Positions 55,643-64,000 of a stretch of 64,000 bases of DNA are shown here, one piece after another. The stretch is from Evansella sp. LMS18 (GTDB lineage Bacteria; Bacillota; Bacilli; Bacillales; Salisediminibacteriaceae), in NCBI RefSeq assembly GCF_024362785.1, contig NZ_CP093301.1:1736001-1800000 (forward strand), given 5' to 3'. How positions within the stretch are numbered: position 1 is the first letter of the stretch; each line of letters starts with the position of its first letter. A program made the translations under genes and the position numbers. Below the pieces are notes generated by a model. The model worked only from the letters and a program-made list of their open reading frames with translations, was not told where the DNA came from and ran no database searches.

Positions 55643-56074
55643 TTGGCCGTTATTAAAGCACGTGAAGAGGATATAGCTCTTCTTGGCCGGTTAATGCGGG
55701 CAGAAGCAGAGGGGGAAGGGGAACTGGGCATGCTTAAAGCGGGAAACGTCATGGTTAACCGTGTCAGATCCACTTGCCTGGATTTCGAGGATATTACGAC
55801 GGTGGAAAAAATGGTCTTTCAGTCGCCAGGGGGGTTTGAAGCTACACAGAAAGGCTACTTTTATCAGCGGGCAAGGGAGAGGGATAAACGGCTTGCCCGG
55901 AAACTTATCCAGGGGGAAAGGCACCACCCTGCAGAGTTCGCTTTATGGTTTTTCAGGCCTGACGGGCCCTGCCCGGCACAATGGTGGGGGCAGTGGAATT
56001 CAGGGCGGTACAAACTTCACTGCTTTTATACCCCGCTTGCAAGTGAGTGTCCGTCTGTTTATTCCGTGTATTAA
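55643..56074 (+). CDS. cwlJ: Spore cortex-lytic enzyme CwlJ
   Basis: A 143-residue hydrolase of the SleB/CwlJ fold that degrades spore cortex during germination, acting from the spore coat/cortex boundary. The catalytic Glu lies in RLMRAEAEGEGELGMLKAG, and VMVNRV, FQSPGGFEA and WFF-P-G-CPAQW family positions are present. There is no signal peptide, as expected. The start is the TTG at 55643-55645 behind AAGGGGGTG, giving the B. subtilis length. It is followed by gerQ, needed for its assembly. Confidence 0.93.
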   Translation: MAVIKAREEDIALLGRLMRAEAEGEGELGMLKAGNVMVNRVRSTCLDFEDITTVEKMVFQSPGGFEATQKGYFYQRARERDKRLARKLIQGERHHPAEFALWFFRPDGPCPAQWWGQWNSGRYKLHCFYTPLASECPSVYSVY

Positions 56075-56124
56075 TTTTTTCATAAAAACATAGTCTTTCT
56101 ACAGCAAAAAAAAGGAGTGATCAT

Positions 56125-56589
56125 ATGTATCCACAATCAGGCTTCCCAGGTTCCCCATTTGGAGGTCATGGAATGCCGGGAGCAGGTCCCCAGCAATTCC
56201 CGGGACCGCAGATGCAGCCAGGAATGCAGCCGGGGATGGGCGGCCAGTTCCCTGTGCCAGGGTTCGCGCAGCAACAGCCAGTTGAACCAGGACAATTCGC
56301 CCCGGGGCAGCTTCCTTTAGAGCAATCGTTTATTGAAAACATCCTCCGTCTCAACAGAGGAAAAGTGGGCACCTTCTATATGACCTTTGAAAATAATGAA
56401 CGGTGGAACGCGAAAGTTTTTAAAGGGGTCCTTGAGGCAGCCGGCCGGGATCATATTATTATCAGCGACCCGCAGTCAGGTAAACGCTATTTGCTTCTGA
56501 TGGTAAACCTTGACTATGTCACCTTTGACGAAGAGCTGGAATATGATTACCCGTTTACCGAGGACATTGCTACTTATTCCCCAAGATAA
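56125..56589 (+). CDS. gerQ: Spore coat protein GerQ
   Basis: A 154-residue inner coat protein required to localise CwlJ. A Pro/Gly/Gln-rich disordered half (residues 1-65) precedes the conserved GerQ domain (PLEQSFIENILRLNRGK ... YLLLMVNLDYVTFDEELEY). The first lysine is Lys80; the N-terminal lysines through which B. subtilis GerQ is cross-linked by Tgl are missing. The start ATG at 56125 follows AAGGAGTG. It is in an operon with cwlJ. Confidence 0.93.
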   Translation: MYPQSGFPGSPFGGHGMPGAGPQQFPGPQMQPGMQPGMGGQFPVPGFAQQQPVEPGQFAPGQLPLEQSFIENILRLNRGKVGTFYMTFENNERWNAKVFKGVLEAAGRDHIIISDPQSGKRYLLLMVNLDYVTFDEELEYDYPFTEDIATYSPR

Positions 56590-56593
56590 TACG

Positions 56594-56627
56594 AAAAAAT
56601 GAGGAGGGACAGTCCCCTCCTCATTTT
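56594..56627. terminator. Bidirectional terminator between gerQ and ywdK
   Basis: AAAATGAGGAGGG(A)C / GTCCCCTCCTCATTTT arms with A and T runs on the two sides. Confidence 0.88.
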
Positions 56628-56630
56628 TGT

Positions 56631-57002
56631 TTACATATTGAGCGCTGCGATAAACAGCATGACCCAGCCTGCGAGGAATGCTACCCCCCCAATGGGTGTA
56701 ATCGCCCCAAGGACGGATATCCCTGTCAGACTCAGGGTATATAAACTTCCGGAAAAGATAATGATTCCGATAAAGAACGCCCATCCGGCACCAGTCAGCA
56801 GCCCGGAGGACCCCACCTGATTAATAAGAAGAGCTACAGCGATTATCGCCAGCGAGTGTATCATATGGTATTGCACGCCTGTGTTAAACGTATCTACATA
56901 GCCGCCTGCTTCAAGTCTCGGCTTAAGAGCATGGGCACCAAAAGCACCTATAGCAACAAATAAGAAAGCACAAATACTGCCGATTAATAAAAATAATTTC
57001 AT
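56631..57002 (-). CDS. ywdK: YwdK family membrane protein (DUF423)
   Basis: A 123-residue protein with four predicted transmembrane helices and the family signatures GAFGAHALKPRL and YHMIHSLAI. Small membrane protein of unknown function, very widespread. The start is ATG 57000-57002, 11 nt behind AAGGAG; longer in-frame reading upstream is not supported. It is divergent from the acetyltransferase gene. Confidence 0.9.
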   Translation of the reverse strand: MKLFLLIGSICAFLFVAIGAFGAHALKPRLEAGGYVDTFNTGVQYHMIHSLAIIAVALLINQVGSSGLLTGAGWAFFIGIIIFSGSLYTLSLTGISVLGAITPIGGVAFLAGWVMLFIAALNM

Positions 57003-57159
57003 TTTTTCATAAACTCCTTTGCGTGAAATCCTCTCTTTCCAAAGAATATCATACCATAATGAAAATACCAAAAAAGTGAATACAGGTAATCCTGTTTGCA
57101 TTAAAAAAACGGAATAATCTATAATCAACCTAAATACAAAATGAGAGGAGCCGTCTCTA

Positions 57160-57780
57160 TTGCCGAAAGTTAATGTACGTGAATATAAGCTGGATGATTT
57201 TGATAAGCTGCTACTGATCCAGAAAGAGGCTTTCCCTCCCCCGTTCCCGGAAGACCTCTGGTGGAACAGGGAGCAAATCGAGGCACACGTGACCACATTT
57301 CCTGAAGGAGCGATGCTGGCTGAAGTGGATGGAGAACCGGCTGGATCCGCCACCTCTTTAATCGTCAATTTTACCGGCGAGGCCCACACCTGGGAAGAAG
57401 CTGCAGATAACGGCTATATAAAAGGAAGCCATGATCCTGACGGAGATACTCTGTATGGAATTGATGTTTGTGTAAGGCCAAAATTCCGGGGCTCAGGAAT
57501 TGCAGGGGCTTTGTACGAAGCACGTAAGAACCTTGTAATGAAACTCGGTTTAAAGCGGTATATTGCCGGATGCAGAATCCCCAACTACCATGAATATGCG
57601 GAAACTATGTCCGTTGATAAGTATGTGGAAAAGGTAAGGGAAGGAGAAATAAAAGATCTCGTTCTGTCGTTCATGCTTAAACAGGGACTGGAGCCAATAC
57701 AGGTCATTCCTGGCTACCTTGATGATGAAGAATCCCTCGATTATGCTGTCATTGTGGAATGGAAAAACCCAAACCTGTAA
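57160..57780 (+). CDS. GNAT family N-acetyltransferase
   Basis: A 206-residue acetyl-CoA-dependent acetyltransferase. The acetyl-CoA loop is VCVRPKFRGSGIAGALYEA (R-x-x-G-x-G/A). The C-terminal segment with RIPNYHEYAETMSVDKY is of the type found in a Bacillus subgroup with long C-termini. The substrate is unknown. The start is TTG 57160 behind AGAGGAG. The stop codon lies in the terminator hairpin. Confidence 0.85.
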   Translation: MPKVNVREYKLDDFDKLLLIQKEAFPPPFPEDLWWNREQIEAHVTTFPEGAMLAEVDGEPAGSATSLIVNFTGEAHTWEEAADNGYIKGSHDPDGDTLYGIDVCVRPKFRGSGIAGALYEARKNLVMKLGLKRYIAGCRIPNYHEYAETMSVDKYVEKVREGEIKDLVLSFMLKQGLEPIQVIPGYLDDEESLDYAVIVEWKNPNL

Positions 57781-57793
57781 CGGTTTGGGTTTC
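57763..57793 (+). terminator. Terminator overlapping the GNAT stop codon
   Basis: Perfect 11-bp arms AAACCCAAACC / GGTTTGGGTTT around TGTAAC, with only a short C/T tail. It may also serve ywdI on the minus strand, where TTTTTCC follows. Confidence 0.8.
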
Positions 57794-57810
57794 AGCTGTT
57801 TCAGGGATGT

Positions 57811-58155
57811 TTAAAAATCAAACAGGCTGTCGCTTTCCGGATTATCTCCTTCGTCATAGATGGAATACTTCTTCTCCTGTGACGCACTTTCTTTCCTGCT
57901 GCTGCCTGTACTGGCTGCTGCATCAGCAGGCTGGGCAGCCGGACGCTGGTGGCTTTCCACATCTCGCACAGTGGCGTGCTGAACTGTCGGCACAGTCTGT
58001 CCCTTTGCGTTTGCTGACAGAAGCAAATCACAATAGGTTTTAATTACTGCCGCCTGTTCACGATAAGCAGAGGAACTGTCTTCTTCCACAGAAACCTTCA
58101 GCTTTTTCAGCTCTTCTTCCATTTTTTCCACAACGATCCTTGCTGGTATTTCCAT
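57811..58155 (-). CDS. ywdI: YwdI family protein (DUF5327)
   Basis: A 114-residue soluble protein: an N-terminal helical part (PARIVVEKMEEELKKLKVS then YREQAAVIKTYCDLLL) and a disordered polar C-terminus ending in YSIYDEGDNPESDSLFDF. Conserved near ung in Bacillus; function unknown. The start is the ATG at 58153-58155 behind AAAGGAGAT; the upstream in-frame GTG is too close to that site. Confidence 0.82.
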   Translation of the reverse strand: MEIPARIVVEKMEEELKKLKVSVEEDSSSAYREQAAVIKTYCDLLLSANAKGQTVPTVQHATVRDVESHQRPAAQPADAAASTGSSRKESASQEKKYSIYDEGDNPESDSLFDF

Positions 58156-58200
58156 AAACACTATCTCCTTTCAAAACAACAGTCACTGTCGTTTTTACAA

Positions 58201-59985
58201 CTATTTTGCAGTGAGTTCCATGAAAGTTTTAAGGTCTTCTTTAATTAAGTCGATTGCATCCTGCCAGAAGTCAGGCTTGGTGAGGTCGACATTTAAATGT
58301 TTTTTCGCAAGATCCTCTACCTTCATTCTTCCCGTATCTCTTAGAAGAGCAATATATTTTTCTTCGAACCCTGTTCCTTCTTTTGCCGCCTGGGCGTAAA
58401 TTCCCATACTGAACAGATAGCCGAACGTATACGGGAAGTTGTAGAACGGCACTCCGGTAATATGAAAATGGAGCTTCGATGCCCAGAAGTGAGGGGAGTA
58501 TGTTCCTAACGAGTCGCAATACGCCTCTTTTTGTGCCTCAAGCATTAACTCATTCAGCCGGTGGACACTCACAAGGCCTTTCTTCCGTTCCTCGTAGAAC
58601 CTCGTTTCAAAAAGGAAGCGGGCATGTATGTTCATGAAAAATGCTATGCTCCTGTTCAGTTTATCATCAAGGAGCTGGATTTTCGCCTCATCTGTCTGCG
58701 CACTTTTGACTGTGGCATCGGCAACGATCATTTCCGCAAAGGTGGAAGCAGTTTCCGCAACATTCATCGCATACCTCTGGGACATTGGCGGAAGATCATT
58801 CATGACATACTGATGATAAGCATGCCCAAGCTCATGGGCAAGAGTGGCAACGTTTGAAGCCGTACCATCATACGTCATAAAAATACGGGACTGCTCTTTC
58901 AGAGGGAAAGTTGTACAGAAGCCCCCCGGCCTCTTTCCGGCCCGGCTTTCCGCTTCAATCCACCGGTCTTCAAAGGCCATTTTTGTAAACTCAGCCATTT
59001 TCGGGCTGAAGGAATTAAACTGCTCAATAATCATATCCGCCGCTTCATCATAGCTTACTTCCTCCACATTTTCAGAAAGGGGCGCTCCGATATCCACCAT
59101 ATCCAGCCGCTCTTCCCCCAAAAGCTCCGCCTTGCGGTTCATGTAATCTACAAAATCAGGCTTGTTCTGTGTGATTGTCTCCCACATTACATTCAGTGTT
59201 TCCTTTTCCATCCGGTTTATTTCCAGAGGCTCTTTCAATACATCGTCCCAGCCTCTCGCCTCATATGTTTGCAGGCGGAAACCAGCAAGATGGTTTAAAG
59301 TGTTGGCGAAAAGTTCAGATTCCTGGGCCCATGCTTTTTCATACTGTTTAAAAGCATGTTTGCGCATTTCGCTGCTTTTCGAGTTCATTTTATTCGCCGC
59401 CTGGCCTGCGGAAAGTTGCTTTATCTCTCCATCTTCCTCAATCTCAACGGTCATCCGCCCGACGATTGTATTGTAGAAATCTCCCCAGGCGTGGTAACCA
59501 TCCACCGATAAAGCCTGGATAAGCTTTTCTTTGTCTCCGGAAAGCTTTTCTTCAGCCATGGAGCGCCTTTCGTTTAAATTATAGACAATCTCTTTCATTT
59601 CCTTCTGGCTTGTGAATTGCTCCCATTGCTCCTCATTAAATGACAGAAGCTGTTCGTCGATAGATGTCATCACCGAGGAATATGATGAAGAGAGCTGTTT
59701 TATGCGGCCTGTAAGCAGTTTTGCCCCTTCATCTTTCACATCCTGAGCGGACAGGCAGCTTACAAACGCACCTGCCTCCCGTACCTTTTTCCCCATTTCC
59801 TGAGCCTGCATTACTTTTTCAGCCCAAATCTGCAAATCTGAATTCTCTTGCAAAGCATCCAGTTCCTTTTGGCATTCCTTTAATTCGTTCTCGAGATTGC
59901 TGAGGAAATCCCTGAATTCCTCGGAACCGCTTCCACCTGGAAAAATAGCATCTAAGTCCCAAACATCTTCGTATTTATTTGTCAT
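58201..59985 (-). CDS. pepF: Oligoendopeptidase F
   Basis: A 594-residue M3-family zinc peptidase of the cytosol cutting short peptides. The zinc motif HELGHAYH is near residue 385, with the third ligand Glu about 25 residues further (MNVAETASTFAEM). The long helical N-terminus is complete. The start ATG at 59985 follows AGGGGG. It is the only gene of its unit. Confidence 0.94.
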   Translation of the reverse strand: MTNKYEDVWDLDAIFPGGSGSEEFRDFLSNLENELKECQKELDALQENSDLQIWAEKVMQAQEMGKKVREAGAFVSCLSAQDVKDEGAKLLTGRIKQLSSSYSSVMTSIDEQLLSFNEEQWEQFTSQKEMKEIVYNLNERRSMAEEKLSGDKEKLIQALSVDGYHAWGDFYNTIVGRMTVEIEEDGEIKQLSAGQAANKMNSKSSEMRKHAFKQYEKAWAQESELFANTLNHLAGFRLQTYEARGWDDVLKEPLEINRMEKETLNVMWETITQNKPDFVDYMNRKAELLGEERLDMVDIGAPLSENVEEVSYDEAADMIIEQFNSFSPKMAEFTKMAFEDRWIEAESRAGKRPGGFCTTFPLKEQSRIFMTYDGTASNVATLAHELGHAYHQYVMNDLPPMSQRYAMNVAETASTFAEMIVADATVKSAQTDEAKIQLLDDKLNRSIAFFMNIHARFLFETRFYEERKKGLVSVHRLNELMLEAQKEAYCDSLGTYSPHFWASKLHFHITGVPFYNFPYTFGYLFSMGIYAQAAKEGTGFEEKYIALLRDTGRMKVEDLAKKHLNVDLTKPDFWQDAIDLIKEDLKTFMELTAK

Positions 59986-60016
59986 ATGATAGCCCCCTGT
60001 ATTTTGTTATCTTCCT

Positions 60017-60694
60017 TCATGTTTTTTTCGAGTGCATGCCGAGATCGCTTATTTTATCTGATTCATACAAGTAAGTACCGCTGCTTTCCTCCTGGGCAAT
60101 AGCCTTCATGGCTGCTGCCACAAACTTTCCGTCCACCGGCTTATATCTTTCAAGCGGGCCTCTGAACAGTATGCTTAATTTCCGGCTGGCTGTTTCGGCT
60201 GCTTTTTCTCCTAATCTGAATTCATCTCTCTCACCCGTTAAGAGGGACGGCCTGAAAATATGCAGGGAAGGCAGCCCAAGAGAAAACAGTTCTTCCTCTA
60301 ACTGGCCTTTTACACGGCTGTAAAAAAACGGGGATTTTGGGTCTGATCCTGCTGCGGTAATAATCAAAAACCTTTTTGCCCCTGATCGTTTCGCCAGTTC
60401 CGCCAGCTGAACCGGATATGTATAATCCACCTTTATGAAGTTATCCTTTGTCTTTGCCTTTTTCATAGTGGTGCCCAGCGTAACGAACACATCGTCAATT
60501 CCTTCAAGAATGCTTCCATGTTTGGTCAGTTCATCAAAGTCTATAATATGTTCCTCAATCCCGCTTTTTCCGGAAAAACCTGTTTTTCTTCTGGCCAGAA
60601 CCCGGATTTCACTATATATCCCGCTCTCCAGAAGTTCGTAAATGAGGCTCCTTCCAACAAGACCAGTTGCTCCTGTCACAAGCGCTTTTTTCAT
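60017..60694 (-). CDS. NAD(P)-binding oxidoreductase/epimerase-like protein (TIP30-type SDR)
   Basis: A 225-residue atypical short-chain dehydrogenase. The nucleotide motif GATGLVGRSLI lies at residues 8-18, and the Tyr-x3-Lys-like FYSRVKGQLE is at about 123. The FRPSLLTGERDEFRLGE segment is characteristic of the YwnB/HTATIP2 group. The substrate is unknown. The start ATG at 60694 follows GGAAGGG. Confidence 0.82.
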   Translation of the reverse strand: MKKALVTGATGLVGRSLIYELLESGIYSEIRVLARRKTGFSGKSGIEEHIIDFDELTKHGSILEGIDDVFVTLGTTMKKAKTKDNFIKVDYTYPVQLAELAKRSGAKRFLIITAAGSDPKSPFFYSRVKGQLEEELFSLGLPSLHIFRPSLLTGERDEFRLGEKAAETASRKLSILFRGPLERYKPVDGKFVAAAMKAIAQEESSGTYLYESDKISDLGMHSKKT

Positions 60695-60788
60695 TTCGAC
60701 GCCATCCCTTCCGCTGAGTTAATAACACTTTATCACGGCTCGTAAATAAGATAAAACTTTGCCGCCATCAGCTGTACCCGCATTGTTA

Positions 60789-61658
60789 TTAAGCGTCGAT
60801 ATAATACTTATACAGTGCCTGGGTTCCTGAGTTATCTTCTCCTTGTTCAGCAAGCTGCTCATAGAGATCCTTAGCAAGCTTAAGGCCCGGAGTTTCCAGT
60901 CCCATTTCTTCGGCAGATTCAATGGCTATTTTCATATCTTTTATGAAGTGCTTAATATAAAAGCCTGGTTCAAAGTCACCGTTTATCATTCTTGGAGCAA
61001 GTTTGCTCAGCGAGAAGCTTCCGGCAGCACCTGTTTCTATACTTTTAAGCACCTTTTCCTGGTCGAGCCCTGCCTTTTTAGCATAAGCCATGGCTTCAGA
61101 TACACCCATCATCGCCCCAGCAATAGCAATCTGGTTTGTCATCTTCGTATACTGTCCGGCACCAGCAGGGCCCTGAAGCTGTATATTATTGCCCATTAAT
61201 GAAAAGACCGGTGCAACCATGTCGAATGCCTCCTGTTCCCCTCCGGCCATAATAGACAGTCTGGCGTCTCTTGCACCAATATCTCCTCCTGAAACAGGCG
61301 CATCAAGGGCGTAAATACCTCGTTTCCCTGCTTCTTCACTGATTTTTTTCGCCAGAAGAGGAGTTGAAGTAGTCATATCAACGACACATGCTCCCTCCCT
61401 GGCGTTATTAAGGATGCCATTGTCACCAAGGTAAACTTCCTCTACGTCCTTCGGATAACCGATAATGGTTATGATGATATCTGCTTTTTCCGCTACTTCA
61501 GCCACTGTGCCGCACCATACCGCTCCTTTTTCAAGAAGCTCTTCGGCCTTAGCCTTTGTGCGGTTATAAACAAAAACTTCGTAACCTCCATCAAGAATAT
61601 GGCCTGCCATGCTTTTCCCCATAACGCCAGTTCCTATAAAACCTACTTTATGTTTCAT
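60789..61658 (-). CDS. 3-hydroxyisobutyrate dehydrogenase family NAD(P)-dependent reductase
   Basis: A 289-residue beta-hydroxyacid dehydrogenase. The N-terminal Rossmann motif GFIGTGVMGKSMAGH is complete, DAPVSGGDIGARDA is the substrate-binding loop, and the catalytic Lys is in GQYTKMTNQ. Members act on 3-hydroxyisobutyrate, tartronate semialdehyde or succinic semialdehyde; which one cannot be read here. The start ATG follows GGGAGGAG. A valine-catabolism role would fit icmF, but the gene is 40 kb away. Confidence 0.88.
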   Translation of the reverse strand: MKHKVGFIGTGVMGKSMAGHILDGGYEVFVYNRTKAKAEELLEKGAVWCGTVAEVAEKADIIITIIGYPKDVEEVYLGDNGILNNAREGACVVDMTTSTPLLAKKISEEAGKRGIYALDAPVSGGDIGARDARLSIMAGGEQEAFDMVAPVFSLMGNNIQLQGPAGAGQYTKMTNQIAIAGAMMGVSEAMAYAKKAGLDQEKVLKSIETGAAGSFSLSKLAPRMINGDFEPGFYIKHFIKDMKIAIESAEEMGLETPGLKLAKDLYEQLAEQGEDNSGTQALYKYYIDA

Positions 61659-61695
61659 ACTGTCTCCTCCCGTTTTCGATATGTATTATTTTTTA

Positions 61696-61787
61696 TATAA
61701 AGTGAACCTTCAATCAGTGGAGGTTTTATTCATCCCTATTGATTGTTGTTGAACCAATCGGGATGTTAGCATCAGTTATCTCCCGAT
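61696..61787 (+). repeat. R3 dispersed repeat, copy 2
   Basis: TATAAAGTGAACCTTCAATCAGTGGAGG... then TTGTTGAACCAATCGGGATGTTAGC, the same order as the copy at 14,291-14,374 but with a less perfect hairpin. It lies between the reductase gene and the aldo/keto reductase. Confidence 0.65.
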
Positions 61788-61841
61788 TCCCGCACTGGGC
61801 AGAGGGTTTCCTCTGCCAACGCCGGCCCTATTAAGTATGAG

Positions 61842-62669
61842 TTACACAAACTCATCCGGATGAGGTCCGAACCGCTGATTTTGATTGCATTTGTCGAGCT
61901 TCTTTACATCCTCCTCAGATAAGGTGAAGTCGAAGATATCTTTATTTGACTGAATACGGGAAGGAGTGACTGATTTAGGAATCGTGACAACACCTTTTTG
62001 CAAATCCCATCGCAGAATAATCTGCGCAGGCGTTTTCCCGTATTTCTCGCTTAATTCTTCAAGAAGGGGATGATCAAACATTCTGCCTCTTGTCAAAGGG
62101 CTCCAGGCCTCCAGCTGAATGCCTTTTTCTGTACAGTATTTATGGAGCTGTTCCTGTACCAGAAGCGGGTGGTATTCCACCTGGTTTACAGCGGGTACTA
62201 TTTCAGCATCTTCAAGAAGTTCTTCCAGATGATGAATCAGAAAGTTACTTACACCTATGGCCCGTACCTTGCCATCCTTATAAAGTTTCTCAAGGGCCTG
62301 CCATGTTTCTTTAAATTTCCCAGTGACCGGCCAGTGGATGAGATACAAATCTAGTGTCTCGAGTCCAAGGCTTTGGCGGCTTTTTTCAAAAGCACGTAAT
62401 GTTTCCTCATACCCGTGGTCATCATTCCATACTTTTGTCGTGACAAAAATCTCTTCTCTCGGGATACCGGATTCTCTTATTGCTTCTCCCACTCCTTGTT
62501 CATTCATATAAAACGCCGCGGTATCAATACTTCGGTAGCCTGCTTTCAAAGCTTCTTTCACAGCCGTTTTGACTTCTTCCCCATCTTCCGCTTTGTATAC
62601 TCCCAGGCCAAGCCAGGGCATTTCAATTCCGTTATTTAATTTCACTTTCGAATCTATAGTCAGTTTCAC
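61842..62669 (-). CDS. Aldo/keto reductase
   Basis: A 275-residue NADPH-dependent (beta/alpha)8 reductase. The catalytic tetrad is visible: Asp in SIDTAAFY, Tyr in the same motif, Lys in FVTTKVW and His in YLIHWPV. The NADPH loop IPKSVTPSRIQSN is present. It resembles YvgN/2,5-diketo-gluconate reductase-like enzymes that reduce methylglyoxal and other aldehydes. The start is GTG 62667-62669 behind GGGAGG. Confidence 0.92.
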   Translation of the reverse strand: MKLTIDSKVKLNNGIEMPWLGLGVYKAEDGEEVKTAVKEALKAGYRSIDTAAFYMNEQGVGEAIRESGIPREEIFVTTKVWNDDHGYEETLRAFEKSRQSLGLETLDLYLIHWPVTGKFKETWQALEKLYKDGKVRAIGVSNFLIHHLEELLEDAEIVPAVNQVEYHPLLVQEQLHKYCTEKGIQLEAWSPLTRGRMFDHPLLEELSEKYGKTPAQIILRWDLQKGVVTIPKSVTPSRIQSNKDIFDFTLSEEDVKKLDKCNQNQRFGPHPDEFV

Positions 62670-62710
62670 TGGTTACATTCCTCCCACAGTTTTGCTGATA
62701 ATTATTTGTC

Positions 62711-63397
62711 TTAGAGACTGTCTGTTTTAACCGGAAGTTCCCAGTCAATCTCTTTTGAACCTGCCTCTTTCAAAAACTTATTTGTTTTTGAAAATGGCCT
62801 GCTGCCGAAGAAGCCTCTTCTTGCGGAAAAGGGACTCGGATGAGGAGAACGGATAATAAAATGATGGCTGTTAGTAATCAGCTCTTCTTTCTCCTGGGCG
62901 TGTTTCCCCCATAATATAAAGACTACGGGCTCCTCACGCCCATTAAGCTTTTCGATAACCTTATTTGTGAACCTCTCCCAGCCTCTTCCTTTATGGGAAG
63001 CGGCATGTCCCTTCTCCACTGTTAATACAGTGTTGAGAAGAAGCACCCCTTCTTCGGCCCACTTCTGGAGATATCCATGCTCAGGGATGGGGTGCCCAAG
63101 ATCTTCATTAAGCTCTTTGTATATGTTTTTCAGGGAAGGGGGGACTTTGACACCTGGCTGCACAGAAAAGCTTAATCCATGCGCCTGGCCTGGCCCGTGA
63201 TATGGATCCTGCCCGAGGATGACCACTTTTGTATTTTTGTAAGACGTTGTTTGCAATGCATTAAAAATATTATGCATGTCCGGATATACGGTTTTTTCAT
63301 TATACTCTATTTTCAAAAATTCCCGGAGTGCTTTGTAATAAGGCTTTTCGAATTCCTCACTCAAATGTTCCTCCCAGTCGTTCGATAACTTAGCCAT
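62711..63397 (-). CDS. ung: Uracil-DNA glycosylase
   Basis: A 228-residue family 1 UDG removing uracil from DNA. The catalytic water-activating motif [18 protein letters not shown] is at about residues 62-79 and the DNA-binding [17 protein letters not shown] near the end. Length is as in B. subtilis. The start ATG at 63397 follows GGAGGG. It corresponds to ywdG. Confidence 0.97.
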   Translation of the reverse strand: MAKLSNDWEEHLSEEFEKPYYKALREFLKIEYNEKTVYPDMHNIFNALQTTSYKNTKVVILGQDPYHGPGQAHGLSFSVQPGVKVPPSLKNIYKELNEDLGHPIPEHGYLQKWAEEGVLLLNTVLTVEKGHAASHKGRGWERFTNKVIEKLNGREEPVVFILWGKHAQEKEELITNSHHFIIRSPHPSPFSARRGFFGSRPFSKTNKFLKEAGSKEIDWELPVKTDSL

Positions 63398-63770
63398 TTA
63401 CTTTGTCCCTCCAGTCAGCTTAATCTTCAGAATGGATATAGCTCTAAGACGTTTTCCCTTCTCAGAAGCAACCCAATCCCTCTTTCTTTCGCATGCTATT
63501 ATCATAACATACAGAATTTTTTAAATAAAAATAGACCCACTCCGGAGAATAGGGTCTTAATTATCTTTAGTTTTGTTTACTCTCTCTGAGGTTGAAATAA
63601 TTGTCTTTAGCGTGTCTTTAACCACTTAGTCTGCGGGTAATACCCTATCCTCAGGCCACGAATCACTCGCTTTCGTTACCTCAACCCCTGCCAACTCCTC
63701 GCTCAGGGAACGAAGCACTCTCCTGCGGTACATAGAATTCCTGATGTACTGGTGATTCAGCTTGATTCAC
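63398..63770. other. Spacer between ung and the chemoreceptor gene
   Basis: About 370 bp without a gene. It holds the chemoreceptor terminator (63,522-63,557). A stretch near 63,655-63,740 (ACGAATCACTCGCTTTCG ... CTCCTGCGG) loosely recalls R2 and may be an eroded copy. Confidence 0.35.
63522..63557 (-). terminator. Terminator downstream of the chemoreceptor gene
   Basis: AGACCC / GGGTCT arms (63533-63538 and 63552-63557), followed on the minus strand by ATTTTTATTTAAAA. The stem is short. Confidence 0.6.
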
Positions 63771-64000
63771 CTACACTTTAAATCTATTTGCCCGTTCTTC
63801 CAGTTCTGAACTTAACTCATTCAGGCTTTCCGCCGATTTCCCTACTAAATTAAGTGCGGTTACCTGTTCGGTTGCGGAAGCTGACACTTCTTCTATAGCA
63901 GCTGCAGACTCTTCTGCCACTGTTGAGATATTCTCCATGAAGTCCATCATTTGTTCCTTCTGCTCATTAACTTTTTTCAGGTCTCCGGTAATATCAGCAA
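63771..64000 (-). CDS. Methyl-accepting chemotaxis protein, C-terminal end
   Basis: Only the last 75 or so codons are in the window; the gene continues past the right edge. The residues (ISTVAEESAAAIEEVSASATE, cut before the stop helix ELSSELEERANRFKV) are the end of the MCP signalling coiled coil with its Ala/Glu heptads and a methylation-type Glu-Glu pair. The sensory part is not visible, so the ligand is unknown. Confidence 0.85.
   Translation of the reverse strand, partial: ADITGDLKKVNEQKEQMMDFMENISTVAEESAAAIEEVSASATEQVTALNLVGKSAESLNELSSELEERANRFKV

Overview
This window is chromosomal DNA from an endospore-forming, low-to-mid GC member of the Bacillaceae, with GC in the mid-40s per cent judged by eye. 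The evidence is gene content (spo0F, cwlJ-gerQ, a pbpG-like spore-wall PBP, a YhcN-like lipoprotein, delta subunit rpoE) and gene order. Blocks follow the Bacillus subtilis ywjI-ywjE and ywiB-ywdG neighbourhood: tdk, rpmE, rho, glpX, murA2, tal, fbaA, spo0F, ywjG, pyrG, rpoE, acyl-CoA dehydrogenase, fadF, clsB; then argS, ywiB, speB, speE, pbpG, ywhD, ywhB, ywgA, ywfO, lipL, pta, hemQ, cwlJ, gerQ, ywdK, ywdI, ung. The abundance and style of the intergenic repeats resemble those of halo-alkaliphilic Bacillaceae, but the species cannot be fixed from the sequence.

Layout. 1-3.4 kb: the 5' end of htpG under a perfect CIRCE operator, a DoxX membrane protein with two TGTGA-N6-TCACA boxes, a spore lipoprotein, and tdk. 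3.7-15.2 kb: translation, transcription termination, carbon metabolism and sporulation phosphorelay genes. 16-28.8 kb: an acyl-CoA catabolism block of icmF, a TetR regulator, meaB, two acyl-CoA dehydrogenases, 3-hydroxyacyl-CoA dehydrogenase, thiolase and the membrane Fe-S protein FadF. 29-33 kb: cardiolipin synthase and a PfeT-like P1B-4 ATPase. 34-45 kb: argS, polyamine synthesis, PBP and conserved Bacillus genes. 45-50 kb: large catalase, lipL and pta. 50.9-53.6 kb: a second FadR-type unit (dienoyl-CoA reductase and a crotonase). 53.8-55.2 kb: hemQ and a CueP-like protein. 55.6-56.6 kb: cwlJ-gerQ. 57-64 kb: housekeeping enzymes and the end of a chemoreceptor.

The most unusual observation is at 54,630-55,166. 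A CueP-like copper protein has an in-frame TGA exactly at the first of the family's three cysteines. A 7-bp hairpin with a GGU loop follows 18 nt downstream, the geometry of a bacterial SECIS element. It is either a new selenoprotein or a nonsense mutation, and the two can be told apart.

The second theme is the non-coding DNA. Four intergenic regions carry arrays in which a TTCG (or CGAA) core recurs at almost exactly 19 or 21 bp, about two helical turns, each array with its own extended core. Three other regions carry roughly 52-bp periodic units. Separately, several structured dispersed repeats (named R1 to R4 here) have terminal inverted repeats or hairpins and share internal modules. They sit in gene junctions, including inside the acyl-CoA catabolism gene string. 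No rRNA, tRNA, CRISPR array, phage gene or transposase was seen.
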